This document shows, piece after piece, positions 1 to 7,743 of a DNA stretch of 29,024 nt. Under the pieces are notes generated by a model. It did not search any database. It had not been told where the DNA came from and saw only the letters and a program-made list of their open reading frames with translations. Within the stretch, counting starts at the first letter, position 1. Each line of letters begins with the position of its first letter. Source of the stretch: a virus. A program made the position numbers and the translations under genes. The stretch lies in the IMG/VR virus record IMGVR_UViG_3300025138_000239, positions 1 to 29,024 of that record. One strand, given 5' to 3'.

Positions 1-1573
1 AACTGACAATTTTATCCTTCCATCCTTTTAATGAATTATGCTCAGTTCGCTGAGTCTTGACATCAACACCACCTTGACCGACACCTCCTAAAGTCATTGA
101 GACAGTAGGAGTTCCTAAATCCCCAATTTCTTTAAGTGGAGTTGTTTCACCAAGATTTAAGTTGCGCTTGATCTCCGAATCGGTCACATCCATTAGGTTT
201 GAACGGCCTCTTATCTCAAGGCTTGCGCCCTCGTTTCCAATCAAAGTGTTGAACTCTTCCGCACGACCATTGAGTAAAGCAATTTCAATTGTAATCAATG
301 GCGGATTTACTGATTCCGATGCCGATAAGAAGTCTTCAAGTCCAGCATAACGGTTGGGATTTGCTGGTGCAACTAAAATGAAATGTTGATTTTGCGTTAT
401 TTCATTATCAAGAATGTTGAACACTTGTAAAGAGGAACGTGCGAAAGATGAAGGGGTTTGTGTTGTTCCTGTGTAAGCAGTAAGGTTTTCTCCAACGGAT
501 GATGAAACAGTCATAACGTGATGTGAGGGATTGGCGGTTGGATCGGGAGTATTGGTGTTTTCAATTGCTTTAGGCCGACCATATCCAGATAAACCATCCT
601 TTATGGTTAAAACGCAATTTTCAATGTTGATGAAAGGTGATGGAAAAGAACCATCGAAACCATGAGCCTTCAATAAATGAGATTTGATAGGTCGTTTGAA
701 ATCTTGTGTTGGTATTTCAACAATGCCCCCTGCTGCAATAACTTCCAACTGAACATCCGAAGCAGTTCCAGGTGCCGAGGTGTAGGGTTTCAACAAAATA
801 TCGGATAATGAACGGTATGTTCCCGCTATATTGAACAGTGTTGAACCAGATGGAACAGTCTTTTTTACAACCAAATATGGTTTATTGCTTTGAACATGAT
901 ATGGCCTAATTCGAGGATTGACTTGAGAAGGAGTCAAACCTGTTCCAGCAACAACTTCTCCCGTCAAATCAATTGCATCATAATACACCAATATGCGACT
1001 TGGACCACCTGCTGAGGTAAGTATAGCAGGGGATTTAATTGATGCAATAACAGTTCGATCCGTAGGGGTTAAGTGCTTAATGTAGCCGTCATTTGTTGGT
1101 TTGTCGTTTTTAATTTCGCCTGTGTAATCTGTATCAAGACCCTTGATTAAAAATGGCCTTATGTCATCAACCGCAACTGCAATTATCTCATCGTGAACTG
1201 ATGCTGATAGATTTGTAGCCAATGTTTCATCATAAGAACCTGCACCACCTTGAATGATAATTCGGTTGAAAGGATCGCCGCCTGAATCGGTTGAGTATGA
1301 TGTTTCAGTTCGGTTATAAACCGACTTTGTTTCACCAATGTATGTGTTTTCTGTTATCTTGACTGGCTCATTTTGTTTTAGAATTGATTGAAGAGAGACT
1401 TCTTCGCTGGAATAAATGAACTCATCAACAACGCCTTGAATTGTTTGCTTCACCACCTGTTCTTCTGGAATCGGCATTTGATGTAAGAAAAACTCTCCAT
1501 CAACCCTGTTGTATGCGGTCATTCCTGACATTCCAGCCAGTCCGTCTTCATTGGATTCTTTGAGATCAACCAT
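1..1573 (-). CDS. Tail/baseplate protein of unknown family, C-terminus beyond window
   Basis: Reading the minus strand from ATG at 1573 gives an open frame of more than 520 codons that leaves the window at position 1 without a stop. An in-frame ATG at 1576 is also possible, but 1573 sits 4 nt after GGTGA and shares one base with the upstream TGA stop, so I prefer it. The product begins MVDLKESNEDGLAG and is a mixed polar, beta-rich-looking sequence with no transmembrane segment and no motif I recognise. It is the fourth gene after the tape measure gene, where tail hub, baseplate or receptor-binding proteins are usually encoded, so a tail-tip role is inferred from position only. The frame shows no internal stop. 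Confidence 0.8.
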   Translation of the reverse strand, partial: MVDLKESNEDGLAGMSGMTAYNRVDGEFFLHQMPIPEEQVVKQTIQGVVDEFIYSSEEVSLQSILKQNEPVKITENTYIGETKSVYNRTETSYSTDSGGDPFNRIIIQGGAGSYDETLATNLSASVHDEIIAVAVDDIRPFLIKGLDTDYTGEIKNDKPTNDGYIKHLTPTDRTVIASIKSPAILTSAGGPSRILVYYDAIDLTGEVVAGTGLTPSQVNPRIRPYHVQSNKPYLVVKKTVPSGSTLFNIAGTYRSLSDILLKPYTSAPGTASDVQLEVIAAGGIVEIPTQDFKRPIKSHLLKAHGFDGSFPSPFINIENCVLTIKDGLSGYGRPKAIENTNTPDPTANPSHHVMTVSSSVGENLTAYTGTTQTPSSFARSSLQVFNILDNEITQNQHFILVAPANPNRYAGLEDFLSASESVNPPLITIEIALLNGRAEEFNTLIGNEGASLEIRGRSNLMDVTDSEIKRNLNLGETTPLKEIGDLGTPTVSMTLGGVGQGGVDVKTQRTEHNSLKGWKDKIVS

Positions 1574-3930
1574 CATATCACCGTGTATTTGTCAATAAAA
1601 TAACCTTGAACTTGAAGTCTTTCCGCATCTGTAAGAACCCTGTCATAGAGCAAGAACTCAGCCAATCTCATATTTTGGGGGGCTTTATCGCTTGCCGTTC
1701 CTGTTTTAGCGGCAGGGTTGGTGCTTAAAGCCCTGCCGAAAAGACCAAACAAACGATTGTCAAAGCGATAATTTGCGACAACCTTTCCAACAAAAGTTCC
1801 ACCTGCATTTGAATGATGATGAAGTGTCGCATTGGTCGTTGTGTGATTGAAGGTGATTGAAAACAAACCTGCTTGAGTCAAGTTCGCACCACTTACAATT
1901 GTAGTTGCCCCATGATTTGTCAAAAAGAACTTATCGGGGTTTGGGTCTTGTCCGAAAAACGTCTTTTGCGTGGAAGCGTTTTCCCCTATCAAATCATAAT
2001 TTGCACTTAACGTTCCAGACGGTCTTTGAACCATGAAAAAGGCAGTAAAACCATTTGTAGTGAGATCGTGAGTTATTTGCTTTGATTCACCATCGTTAGT
2101 TCCGATATTGACCAATGCGCCCGTTGCTGAGGTAATTTTCAATGCAGGGAATGAATTGAATACTGCACTTTGAGCCTCATAAGCCCATGTTCCTACGGTA
2201 TAAACTCCAAAATCATTCCCGCTATAATCGGGAAGATGCGTGACTGTCGCCCCATCCGATAAACCAGTCAAAGCACTTACTGGAAGCCACATAATCAATG
2301 AAGAACTGAACTTTGGGGGGTCGGGCAATGATACCTCAGTTGAAGGCGGTGAGGCTGCAAGAGTTGAAGGTATTCGACTTTGAATTGAAGTAAAAAAAGC
2401 AGTATTGCCATTTCCGCTTTTATCATTGAATCTTTGCCCTTGAGTAAAAATGGCTCTTGTAAAAGCATCTTTTTGTCTTGTGACTTGACCCCCAACCGCC
2501 GCCGATGTCGTTTTATTCCCATCGTCAATAACCAAATCAGCATTCCCTAAAACCAACCAAATTGGAGTTCCGTCATCATGATCGAATAACATTCCTTGAC
2601 CCTTTGGGTGATTATCGGTTGTAGCCCCGCTTGTAGCATCATTAGCAAGGTGAACGGATTGACAAATAATTCTGTCATTAGCAAAATCGAGAGCGATAAT
2701 CCGAACTCTTTCAATTGGATTAACCATCGGATCTAAATCAGCGATATTGGCAAGTGCTATGTCCGAGCCTGATGTCATATTGATTAAACGACCACTTGCA
2801 CTTTTAGCAAGGCCAGTTATTGGGTGCGTTCCAGATTGATTGATAACTGCGTTTAACGTTGAATGCTTAATTCGATCCGATGCTAAGTAATCCAACGTTC
2901 CAATGTTAGTTCCGTAAGCGTATGCGTTTAAGTTCAAAGAAGTGGAAAACCATGTTTGTTCTTTTATTTTTTCAAGTTCAATTCCCGTAGCAAAAGAAGC
3001 AATTTTTTCCAATGCTGAGTATGAGTCATCGTTGCCGTTTGGATGTGCTGGCTTTTGATATACCTTGAAATATCCCAAATCGTTGATGTTTTGAAAATCA
3101 TATCCAATAAAAACCAAAGGCAATTCAAAGTTCTCTTTGTGATCGGAAGTTCCATCTCTTCCTTGATACGGCGTGGCTTCGTTTCTGTTATTGAAAAAAT
3201 GTAAATTGGGTATATGCAACTCATCTTCAAAATCCCAAAAACCCAGTGTATCATCAATAACCGATAATGGGGCGAGGATTGGCATATCTTCGCCACTGTC
3301 AATGCGAATACTTTCGATTATACCTCGAAACTCTCCCCCTCTCCCGCCGATAAACAAATCCGATGAAACGTTATCTAAAATACGCTGTTCAATTAGATTC
3401 AATGAAGCAACAAGATTTGTATTGACATACAAACGCATTGCATCTCCTGTAAATTGAGCAGTAATGAGCATCAATGGTTGCGCCCCTTCGGATAGGTCAT
3501 TTGGAAGGTGTTCACCCCCAGTATATGCCCCTGAATGAGATTCCATCAATGTATTAACGTCAAAGGGGGTAATCAAAGTAAAAACCCTGCCAATACAATG
3601 TATAGAGAACTGAATTGGTGCTGCTTTGAAAGGGTCGCCCACTTTCAGTTCAAAACATTCTGGCTTAACAACAACAGTTCCACCATAATTTGGAACAACG
3701 TAAGCATTGATTGTAAATGCACCCAATATGTTATTGAGAGGGTTCGTTTCATTTGGCAAATGTTTTCGACCAATTTTGGTTGCTTGACTGGTGGTGGTTG
3801 CCGATCCACCTGCGTATGTTGGGCGGAGTAAATTGACTCCCGATTCTTTGAATTGCCCTGTTGGAACGACTATTCCATCCGTAAAACCATTGAAACGAAT
3901 GGCTTTGCTCTTGATTCTGTGAAGCCCCAT
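1573..3930 (-). CDS. LamG/concanavalin-like tail protein (two lectin-like domains)
   Basis: The product is 785 aa from ATG at 3930, 1 nt after the upstream stop. A longer in-frame start at 4044 would overlap the upstream gene by 113 nt and is rejected. Two regions look like concanavalin A/laminin-G beta sandwiches. The first (about residues 65-215) contains a typical strand pattern ending in DLFIGGRGGEFRGIIESIRI. The second (about 540-785) ends in AEFLLYDRVLTDAERLQVQG, the usual end of a LamG_3-type domain. Such domains bind glycans, and in tail genes they are commonly on receptor-binding or side-fibre proteins. The middle part (about 215-540) is unassigned. Position in the tail-tip cluster supports host-surface binding as an inference; no enzymatic motif is visible. 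Confidence 0.85.
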   Translation of the reverse strand: MGLHRIKSKAIRFNGFTDGIVVPTGQFKESGVNLLRPTYAGGSATTTSQATKIGRKHLPNETNPLNNILGAFTINAYVVPNYGGTVVVKPECFELKVGDPFKAAPIQFSIHCIGRVFTLITPFDVNTLMESHSGAYTGGEHLPNDLSEGAQPLMLITAQFTGDAMRLYVNTNLVASLNLIEQRILDNVSSDLFIGGRGGEFRGIIESIRIDSGEDMPILAPLSVIDDTLGFWDFEDELHIPNLHFFNNRNEATPYQGRDGTSDHKENFELPLVFIGYDFQNINDLGYFKVYQKPAHPNGNDDSYSALEKIASFATGIELEKIKEQTWFSTSLNLNAYAYGTNIGTLDYLASDRIKHSTLNAVINQSGTHPITGLAKSASGRLINMTSGSDIALANIADLDPMVNPIERVRIIALDFANDRIICQSVHLANDATSGATTDNHPKGQGMLFDHDDGTPIWLVLGNADLVIDDGNKTTSAAVGGQVTRQKDAFTRAIFTQGQRFNDKSGNGNTAFFTSIQSRIPSTLAASPPSTEVSLPDPPKFSSSLIMWLPVSALTGLSDGATVTHLPDYSGNDFGVYTVGTWAYEAQSAVFNSFPALKITSATGALVNIGTNDGESKQITHDLTTNGFTAFFMVQRPSGTLSANYDLIGENASTQKTFFGQDPNPDKFFLTNHGATTIVSGANLTQAGLFSITFNHTTTNATLHHHSNAGGTFVGKVVANYRFDNRLFGLFGRALSTNPAAKTGTASDKAPQNMRLAEFLLYDRVLTDAERLQVQGYFIDKYTVI

Positions 3931-3931
3931 T

Positions 3932-5212
3932 TCACAACCCCACCAACTGTTCAACTGGTGCGAGGTTGATTTGATAAGTCCACACCGAATCACCCGCTTC
4001 ATAACCAGGGTCGAAGGATTGAACAACAACTGGTATAGCCACACCTTGCCTCAAAAACGGGTTTGGGCGAACTGCCTTGTTGTTGATAATATCCACTGGG
4101 TCATAAGATTCAGTATTCGATATTGCCGAATGGTCGGTTCCTGGTCCAGCAGGTATCAAGAATTGCCTCAATTCCCTGTTGCCTGATGCTGATGAAACAA
4201 GCGATTCATAGGGGATGCGAACTCCTACAATGTATTTTTTAACAGACTTTGCTTGATCTATGCGTAAAAATTGCGCTGAATCAAAAGAAGCAATAGAATC
4301 TGGCAAGTCAATTGCCGATCCAGTCAATACCTGTGGACTAATTAAAGCACCACCAGCACTTGGATTTGTCACAGCGTTGATGAGGTCTTGTAATTTATCT
4401 CCACGTGTCATCTGTATTCCATCAACACCGCCAGTCATATTGGTGACAAAGAATTGCTTCTCCCATGAGGTATTGCTCGTTCCACTTTGTTTCATCACGT
4501 TTGTAATCGTATTGCCTAATTCTCCTGTTTGAACGTTTCTTATTGAAATCATTTCATTCGAGTATGTTCCGATTGAACCGTTTTGATTTTGATATGATAC
4601 TGCCGCCGCTTGACCTGCTTTGGTTGAAACGGTGACATGGGATGAAAGAGATACGGTTGCAGTATCAACTTTGATACTTGCCGCATTCAAAGCATTTACA
4701 ATGGCCGTTGAAAGCGTTGATGTGTTGGTGGTGGATGAAACGTTCACATTGATGACGCTTTTTGTAGCAACTGTATTCGCTAAACTGCCATTATACAGCC
4801 TAATTTCATTTGCTTCACCCAGTCCAGCCACAACTTGGCCTTTGGTTTGAAACTTGATTGTTGCTAAATGGATTTGTGTTTTGATGTTAGGCCAATTTGC
4901 GCCAAGACCGCCACCCAATGCGAATCCGTTTGGAAGGGCGGATAGATACCATGAAGTTGCACCTGCATTTCCAAATGCAAGGGATAAATCAAGAGTTAAT
5001 TCAGCAGCCGAAGCCCCTTTTGCTTCTTCATCATCGGTAATAATTCCATCAATAACAATGCCAACTTGAGGTTGGTTAAGGTCCAACGCTGCACGTGTCG
5101 CCAACAAAGGAATAGGGTGAACCAAAACGTTGCGTTGGATCGAAATGCCGATGCTTGTTGCTTCGAGTTCTATGATAGTGCTATCCCTTCGTATCAATTG
5201 AATCTTTGGCAA
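3932..5212 (-). CDS. Distal-tail candidate, unknown family
   Basis: The product is 426 aa. The start codon is TTG at 5212, directly after the TGA of the tape measure gene and 5 nt after GGTGA, which lies in the end of that gene; no better ATG is nearby. The protein begins with a beta-rich stretch (IQLIRRDSTIIELEATSIGI) and has a Thr/Ser/Asn-rich middle, which suggests a virion surface protein. The gene right after the tape measure often encodes the distal tail (Dit-like) or hub protein, and this is the best guess for role. No family motif supports it, so the function is positional inference. Confidence 0.75.
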   Translation of the reverse strand: MPKIQLIRRDSTIIELEATSIGISIQRNVLVHPIPLLATRAALDLNQPQVGIVIDGIITDDEEAKGASAAELTLDLSLAFGNAGATSWYLSALPNGFALGGGLGANWPNIKTQIHLATIKFQTKGQVVAGLGEANEIRLYNGSLANTVATKSVINVNVSSTTNTSTLSTAIVNALNAASIKVDTATVSLSSHVTVSTKAGQAAAVSYQNQNGSIGTYSNEMISIRNVQTGELGNTITNVMKQSGTSNTSWEKQFFVTNMTGGVDGIQMTRGDKLQDLINAVTNPSAGGALISPQVLTGSAIDLPDSIASFDSAQFLRIDQAKSVKKYIVGVRIPYESLVSSASGNRELRQFLIPAGPGTDHSAISNTESYDPVDIINNKAVRPNPFLRQGVAIPVVVQSFDPGYEAGDSVWTYQINLAPVEQLVGL

Positions 5213-6640
5213 TCAAATCACCCCTCTTGTGAAGTTGCCGCCCCTTGAACGGTTTCTCATGACTTTACTTACTTCATCGCTGACGGCCTTTGCGATTTCT
5301 TTAGCATTCCCTCCACCGCTTACATTGATTGTAATGTTGGTATTGGTGGATGAACCGCCCCCCATGCCGCCTTTGATTGATACGGGGATTGTTCGACCAT
5401 CTGGAAGAGGGACAACTGCCTCCGTTCCGTGTAGTGTGACTGGATAGCCGCTTTTCGGTCCACTTGCTACTCCGCCGTCATTAAAGCCCATGAAATCAGC
5501 AGCACCGCCCAATAGATCGCCTCCAAATGAAAGTGCTTCCGAAGCCCCATCAATAATCGTGGTGATAACGTCAAGAATCGGCTCAAGGATATACATTAGG
5601 CCATCCATCGCATCCTCAAAATATGGCGCAAGCCAGCCAATAAGCCCCATAATTGCATTCATAATTAGTCCGATTATTCCCGTCACAATCCGAATAATTG
5701 GCTCAAGGAAACTGAAAAACGCACTAACAAATCGAACCAATGGGGGGCCAACAATTCCCCAAATCTTGATGAAAAGTGCAATAACAGAAGCAATAACAAC
5801 TGCTAATACGCCATAAAACACCGCAACGTATTCAATCACTTGAACTGCAAACTCAATGAGTCCACTGTTGAACAAGAAATTGACAAATCCATTTACAGCG
5901 TTCTCAATACCTGAAATTAAATCATCCATTGTAATTCCTGTATCATCAAACGCATCCATTATGATTCCTAAAGCCATGCCGACAAGACCAAAGAATGTTC
6001 CGAAGGCATCCACGATCCTTTGAAACATACCCGCTTCATCCATACGTGTGACAATATCTCCAATTCCAGTCAATACCGCACCAATGAAAGTAAGATACAA
6101 GGTGAGGATGTTTGAAAGGAATACAAAAATACCTTCTAACATTGGTATAAACACCCCTGCCGACCCTTCAAAGTCAATACCGCCCACCGCATCTCCGACA
6201 GCACTTACAACACCCATAAAAGCCTCAATGACACCTTTACCTGCCTCAACAACCATTCCGAAAGCGGCAAAGGCCGATTCACCACCTCCAAATGATTTGG
6301 TGAGTAAAAATATAGCCGCACCAACCAATGCAAATGCGCCTAAAACAAAAATCATAATTGTGTTTATTTGGGTGAATGCTTTCAAAACTCCTGTCACTGG
6401 CTTTAGAAGAAGATCGGTTGCCTTAGCCAATTTTTCAGTCGAAGCACCGACCTCTTCAAAAACATCCACTACGGTTTCAGCAGTATTTTTCAAATCAACA
6501 TACTTGCGATAAAATGGACCTAATGTTTTGTTAATCAATTTGTATTTCATGTTAAGAATGTTCATTGATTTACCCTGTTCTTTCGCAAGGGTGTTCAACT
6601 TGGACTGTGCCGATAGAAACTTATTCATCTCATCGGACAT
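5213..6640 (-). CDS. Tail tape measure protein (short)
   Basis: 475 aa from ATG at 6640, preceded by GGAG at 7 nt. The N-terminal ~90 residues are helical and charged. Strongly hydrophobic helices follow at about 92-113, 170-195, 210-230, 262-295 and 312-340, as in tape measure proteins. Residues ~386-420 carry the Gly/Pro-rich motif FNDGGVASGPKSGYPVTLHG followed by TEAVVPLPDGRTIPV, which is characteristic of the C-terminal part of many tape measure proteins. The protein would set tail length and probably help DNA pass the cell envelope. It lies just downstream of the frameshifting chaperone pair, the standard order. At roughly 1.5 angstrom per residue the tail would be about 70 nm, which is short for a siphovirus. 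Confidence 0.9.
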   Translation of the reverse strand: MSDEMNKFLSAQSKLNTLAKEQGKSMNILNMKYKLINKTLGPFYRKYVDLKNTAETVVDVFEEVGASTEKLAKATDLLLKPVTGVLKAFTQINTIMIFVLGAFALVGAAIFLLTKSFGGGESAFAAFGMVVEAGKGVIEAFMGVVSAVGDAVGGIDFEGSAGVFIPMLEGIFVFLSNILTLYLTFIGAVLTGIGDIVTRMDEAGMFQRIVDAFGTFFGLVGMALGIIMDAFDDTGITMDDLISGIENAVNGFVNFLFNSGLIEFAVQVIEYVAVFYGVLAVVIASVIALFIKIWGIVGPPLVRFVSAFFSFLEPIIRIVTGIIGLIMNAIMGLIGWLAPYFEDAMDGLMYILEPILDVITTIIDGASEALSFGGDLLGGAADFMGFNDGGVASGPKSGYPVTLHGTEAVVPLPDGRTIPVSIKGGMGGGSSTNTNITINVSGGGNAKEIAKAVSDEVSKVMRNRSRGGNFTRGVI

Positions 6641-6644
6641 TTTA

Positions 6645-7007
6645 TCACTCCATCACTTTTTGATTATGTCGCTCAAAGAAATCATCTAAAGAGTCGCCAT
6701 CGCTCGTTGTGCGTATAGGTTGCCCCTTATTGCCTCTTCCGTGTTTCATTTGCCTTTCAGCCTGTTTTTTCATTCTCTCAAGCATCTCCGCTTTCTTTTC
6801 ATTTGCTGCTCGCATAATCATGTAATCAAGCATAACACGGTCTGGTGGTTGATCATCCCAAAAGTGAGGGGGGCAACCAAAATGAGTTCCAAGACCAAAA
6901 GTGATTGCTTGATAAGAAAGTATTGTTGCCTGAGTGACATTGAGATCGGGTCGCTCATCTTCATCTAAATCTTCATCGAGGAATGAAACTAAATCCTCGT
7001 AAGTCAA
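6645..7007 (-). CDS. Tail assembly chaperone, distal part (gpT-like), made by -1 frameshift
   Basis: 120 codons open from TTG at 7007, with no ATG near the N-terminus. It overlaps the end of the preceding chaperone gene by 4 nt in the -1 frame. It is probably translated mainly as the C-terminal extension of that protein by ribosomal slippage at CCCTTTG (7016-7010), which would give a product of about 239 aa. The sequence has an acidic start (SFLDEDLDEDERPD), a central helical part with FGCPPHFWDD, and a Lys/Arg/Glu-rich C-terminal half. The place between the tube gene and the tape measure gene, and the frame relation, match the G-GT chaperones of siphoviruses, which hold the tape measure protein for tube assembly. 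Independent initiation at TTG cannot be excluded. Confidence 0.85.
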   Translation of the reverse strand: MTYEDLVSFLDEDLDEDERPDLNVTQATILSYQAITFGLGTHFGCPPHFWDDQPPDRVMLDYMIMRAANEKKAEMLERMKKQAERQMKHGRGNKGQPIRTTSDGDSLDDFFERHNQKVME

Positions 7008-7016
7008 TCCAAAGGG
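6977..7016 (-). promoter_or_regulatory. Programmed -1 ribosomal frameshift site (slippery heptamer and hairpin)
   Basis: On the minus strand, 7016-7010 reads C CCT TTG in the phase of the upstream gene, which fits the X XXY YYZ rule. Slippage lets CCC TTT pair in the -1 frame and continues GGA TTG ACT TAC into the downstream frame, bypassing the TGA at 7006-7004. Ten nt after the heptamer, CGAGGA (6999-6994) and TCCTCG (6982-6977) can form a perfect 6-bp stem with an 11-nt loop, a plausible stimulatory hairpin. The layout matches the conserved G-GT frameshift of tailed phages. Confidence 0.8.
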
Positions 7017-7363
7017 CTTACACCAGCCGCAAATTGTCCGATGATTTCATTGAGGTCTGGGAGAACTGTTTTGATAACAGCCCCTACTTCTGGCGTAAGA
7101 TTGAGAAGGTCTTTTTTGCTGAGGTTTGGCTCAGTCTTTTGAATACAATTCGTCAAGACATATTTCCAATAACCGCCCAAATCAATGTTCGGCGCAAGTC
7201 CTCCATCTTCTCCTGTTTTGAATGAAACGAATTGTGACATGGCCTCTTGCTGCTCAACCCAAGACAAGGGTTTGACATAAACAACCAACAAACCAACTGG
7301 GGTTTCTAATTCGTGGCGTTGAGGTTTGTTGCTTAATACAAAGGGATTATTCGGATTGCTCAT
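7004..7363 (-). CDS. Tail assembly chaperone (gpG-like)
   Basis: 119 aa from ATG at 7363 (MSNPNNPF...), with GGAG about 8 nt upstream; an in-frame ATG at 7369 is possible. A longer version back to 7432 would bury half of the upstream coding end and lacks a good ribosome site. The gene overlaps the upstream SAP-protein gene by 17 nt. The protein has a beta-rich N-terminal half and a helical C-terminal half (WKYVLTNCIQKT, then a Leu-rich region), a common layout for gpG-type chaperones. Its last codons, AGC CCT TTG GAT TGA, contain the slippery heptamer C CCT TTG. Most ribosomes should stop here to give the short form, and a minority shift to -1 to add the gpT-like part. No sequence family is recognised directly; identification rests on position and frameshift architecture. 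Confidence 0.85.
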   Translation of the reverse strand: MSNPNNPFVLSNKPQRHELETPVGLLVVYVKPLSWVEQQEAMSQFVSFKTGEDGGLAPNIDLGGYWKYVLTNCIQKTEPNLSKKDLLNLTPEVGAVIKTVLPDLNEIIGQFAAGVSPLD

Positions 7364-7703
7364 CCTCATCCTCTCCTTCTTCAACAACTTCTTCTTCAAC
7401 AGGTTCGGCATCGTATTCGAGCAAACGTGCAATCAGTTCATCCTTTTTACCAGATACAGTCAATCCTCGGTTTGTTAATTCGACTCGAAGATCGGTGACA
7501 GTCATTGCATCCCATCGGTTTGTTTCGACTTCTTTTAGAGGCGCAGGTGCGCCACGAACAGATGCCGCCAAATCGGGAATTGAGGTATGAACTCGGACAT
7601 CATCGGCTGATAGCCCTGGTCCAGCCTTGACAGATATGCCGTCAATTCGCCAATCTAAACTTACTCGCTTTCCATCAACATTCACAGTTCCCGTTAATCG
7701 CAT
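7347..7703 (-). CDS. Small tail-region protein with C-terminal SAP domain
   Basis: 118 aa from ATG at 7703, which is 5 nt after GGTGA; an in-frame GTG at 7712 is less likely. Residues 1-60 are beta-rich (MRLTGTVNVDGKRVSLDWRI) and of unknown family. Residues ~66-97 (MTVTDLRVELTNRGLTVSGK then KDELIARLLEY) match the SAP helix-extended loop-helix fold, normally a nucleic-acid-binding module, with the conserved Leu, Gly and Lys positions. The last ~20 residues are almost all Glu/Asp. It lies between the tail tube and the tail chaperone genes, so it is probably a minor tail or assembly protein. What the SAP domain binds here is unknown. Confidence 0.82.
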   Translation of the reverse strand: MRLTGTVNVDGKRVSLDWRIDGISVKAGPGLSADDVRVHTSIPDLAASVRGAPAPLKEVETNRWDAMTVTDLRVELTNRGLTVSGKKDELIARLLEYDAEPVEEEVVEEGEDEDEQSE

Positions 7704-7743
7704 TGTATTCACCGTTGTTTTCTTTTGTCTTAAAGCCTCATCA

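Noticed and set aside
3932-4044. N-terminal extension of the LamG-like protein to ATG 4044
   Set aside because: It would overlap the upstream gene by 113 nt and adds Trp/Cys-rich out-of-frame-looking residues; ATG 3930 sits 1 nt after the stop.
6048-6512. 154-codon plus-strand open frame
   Set aside because: Antisense to the tape measure gene; Ile/Thr/Pro-rich composition reflects the complementary codons.
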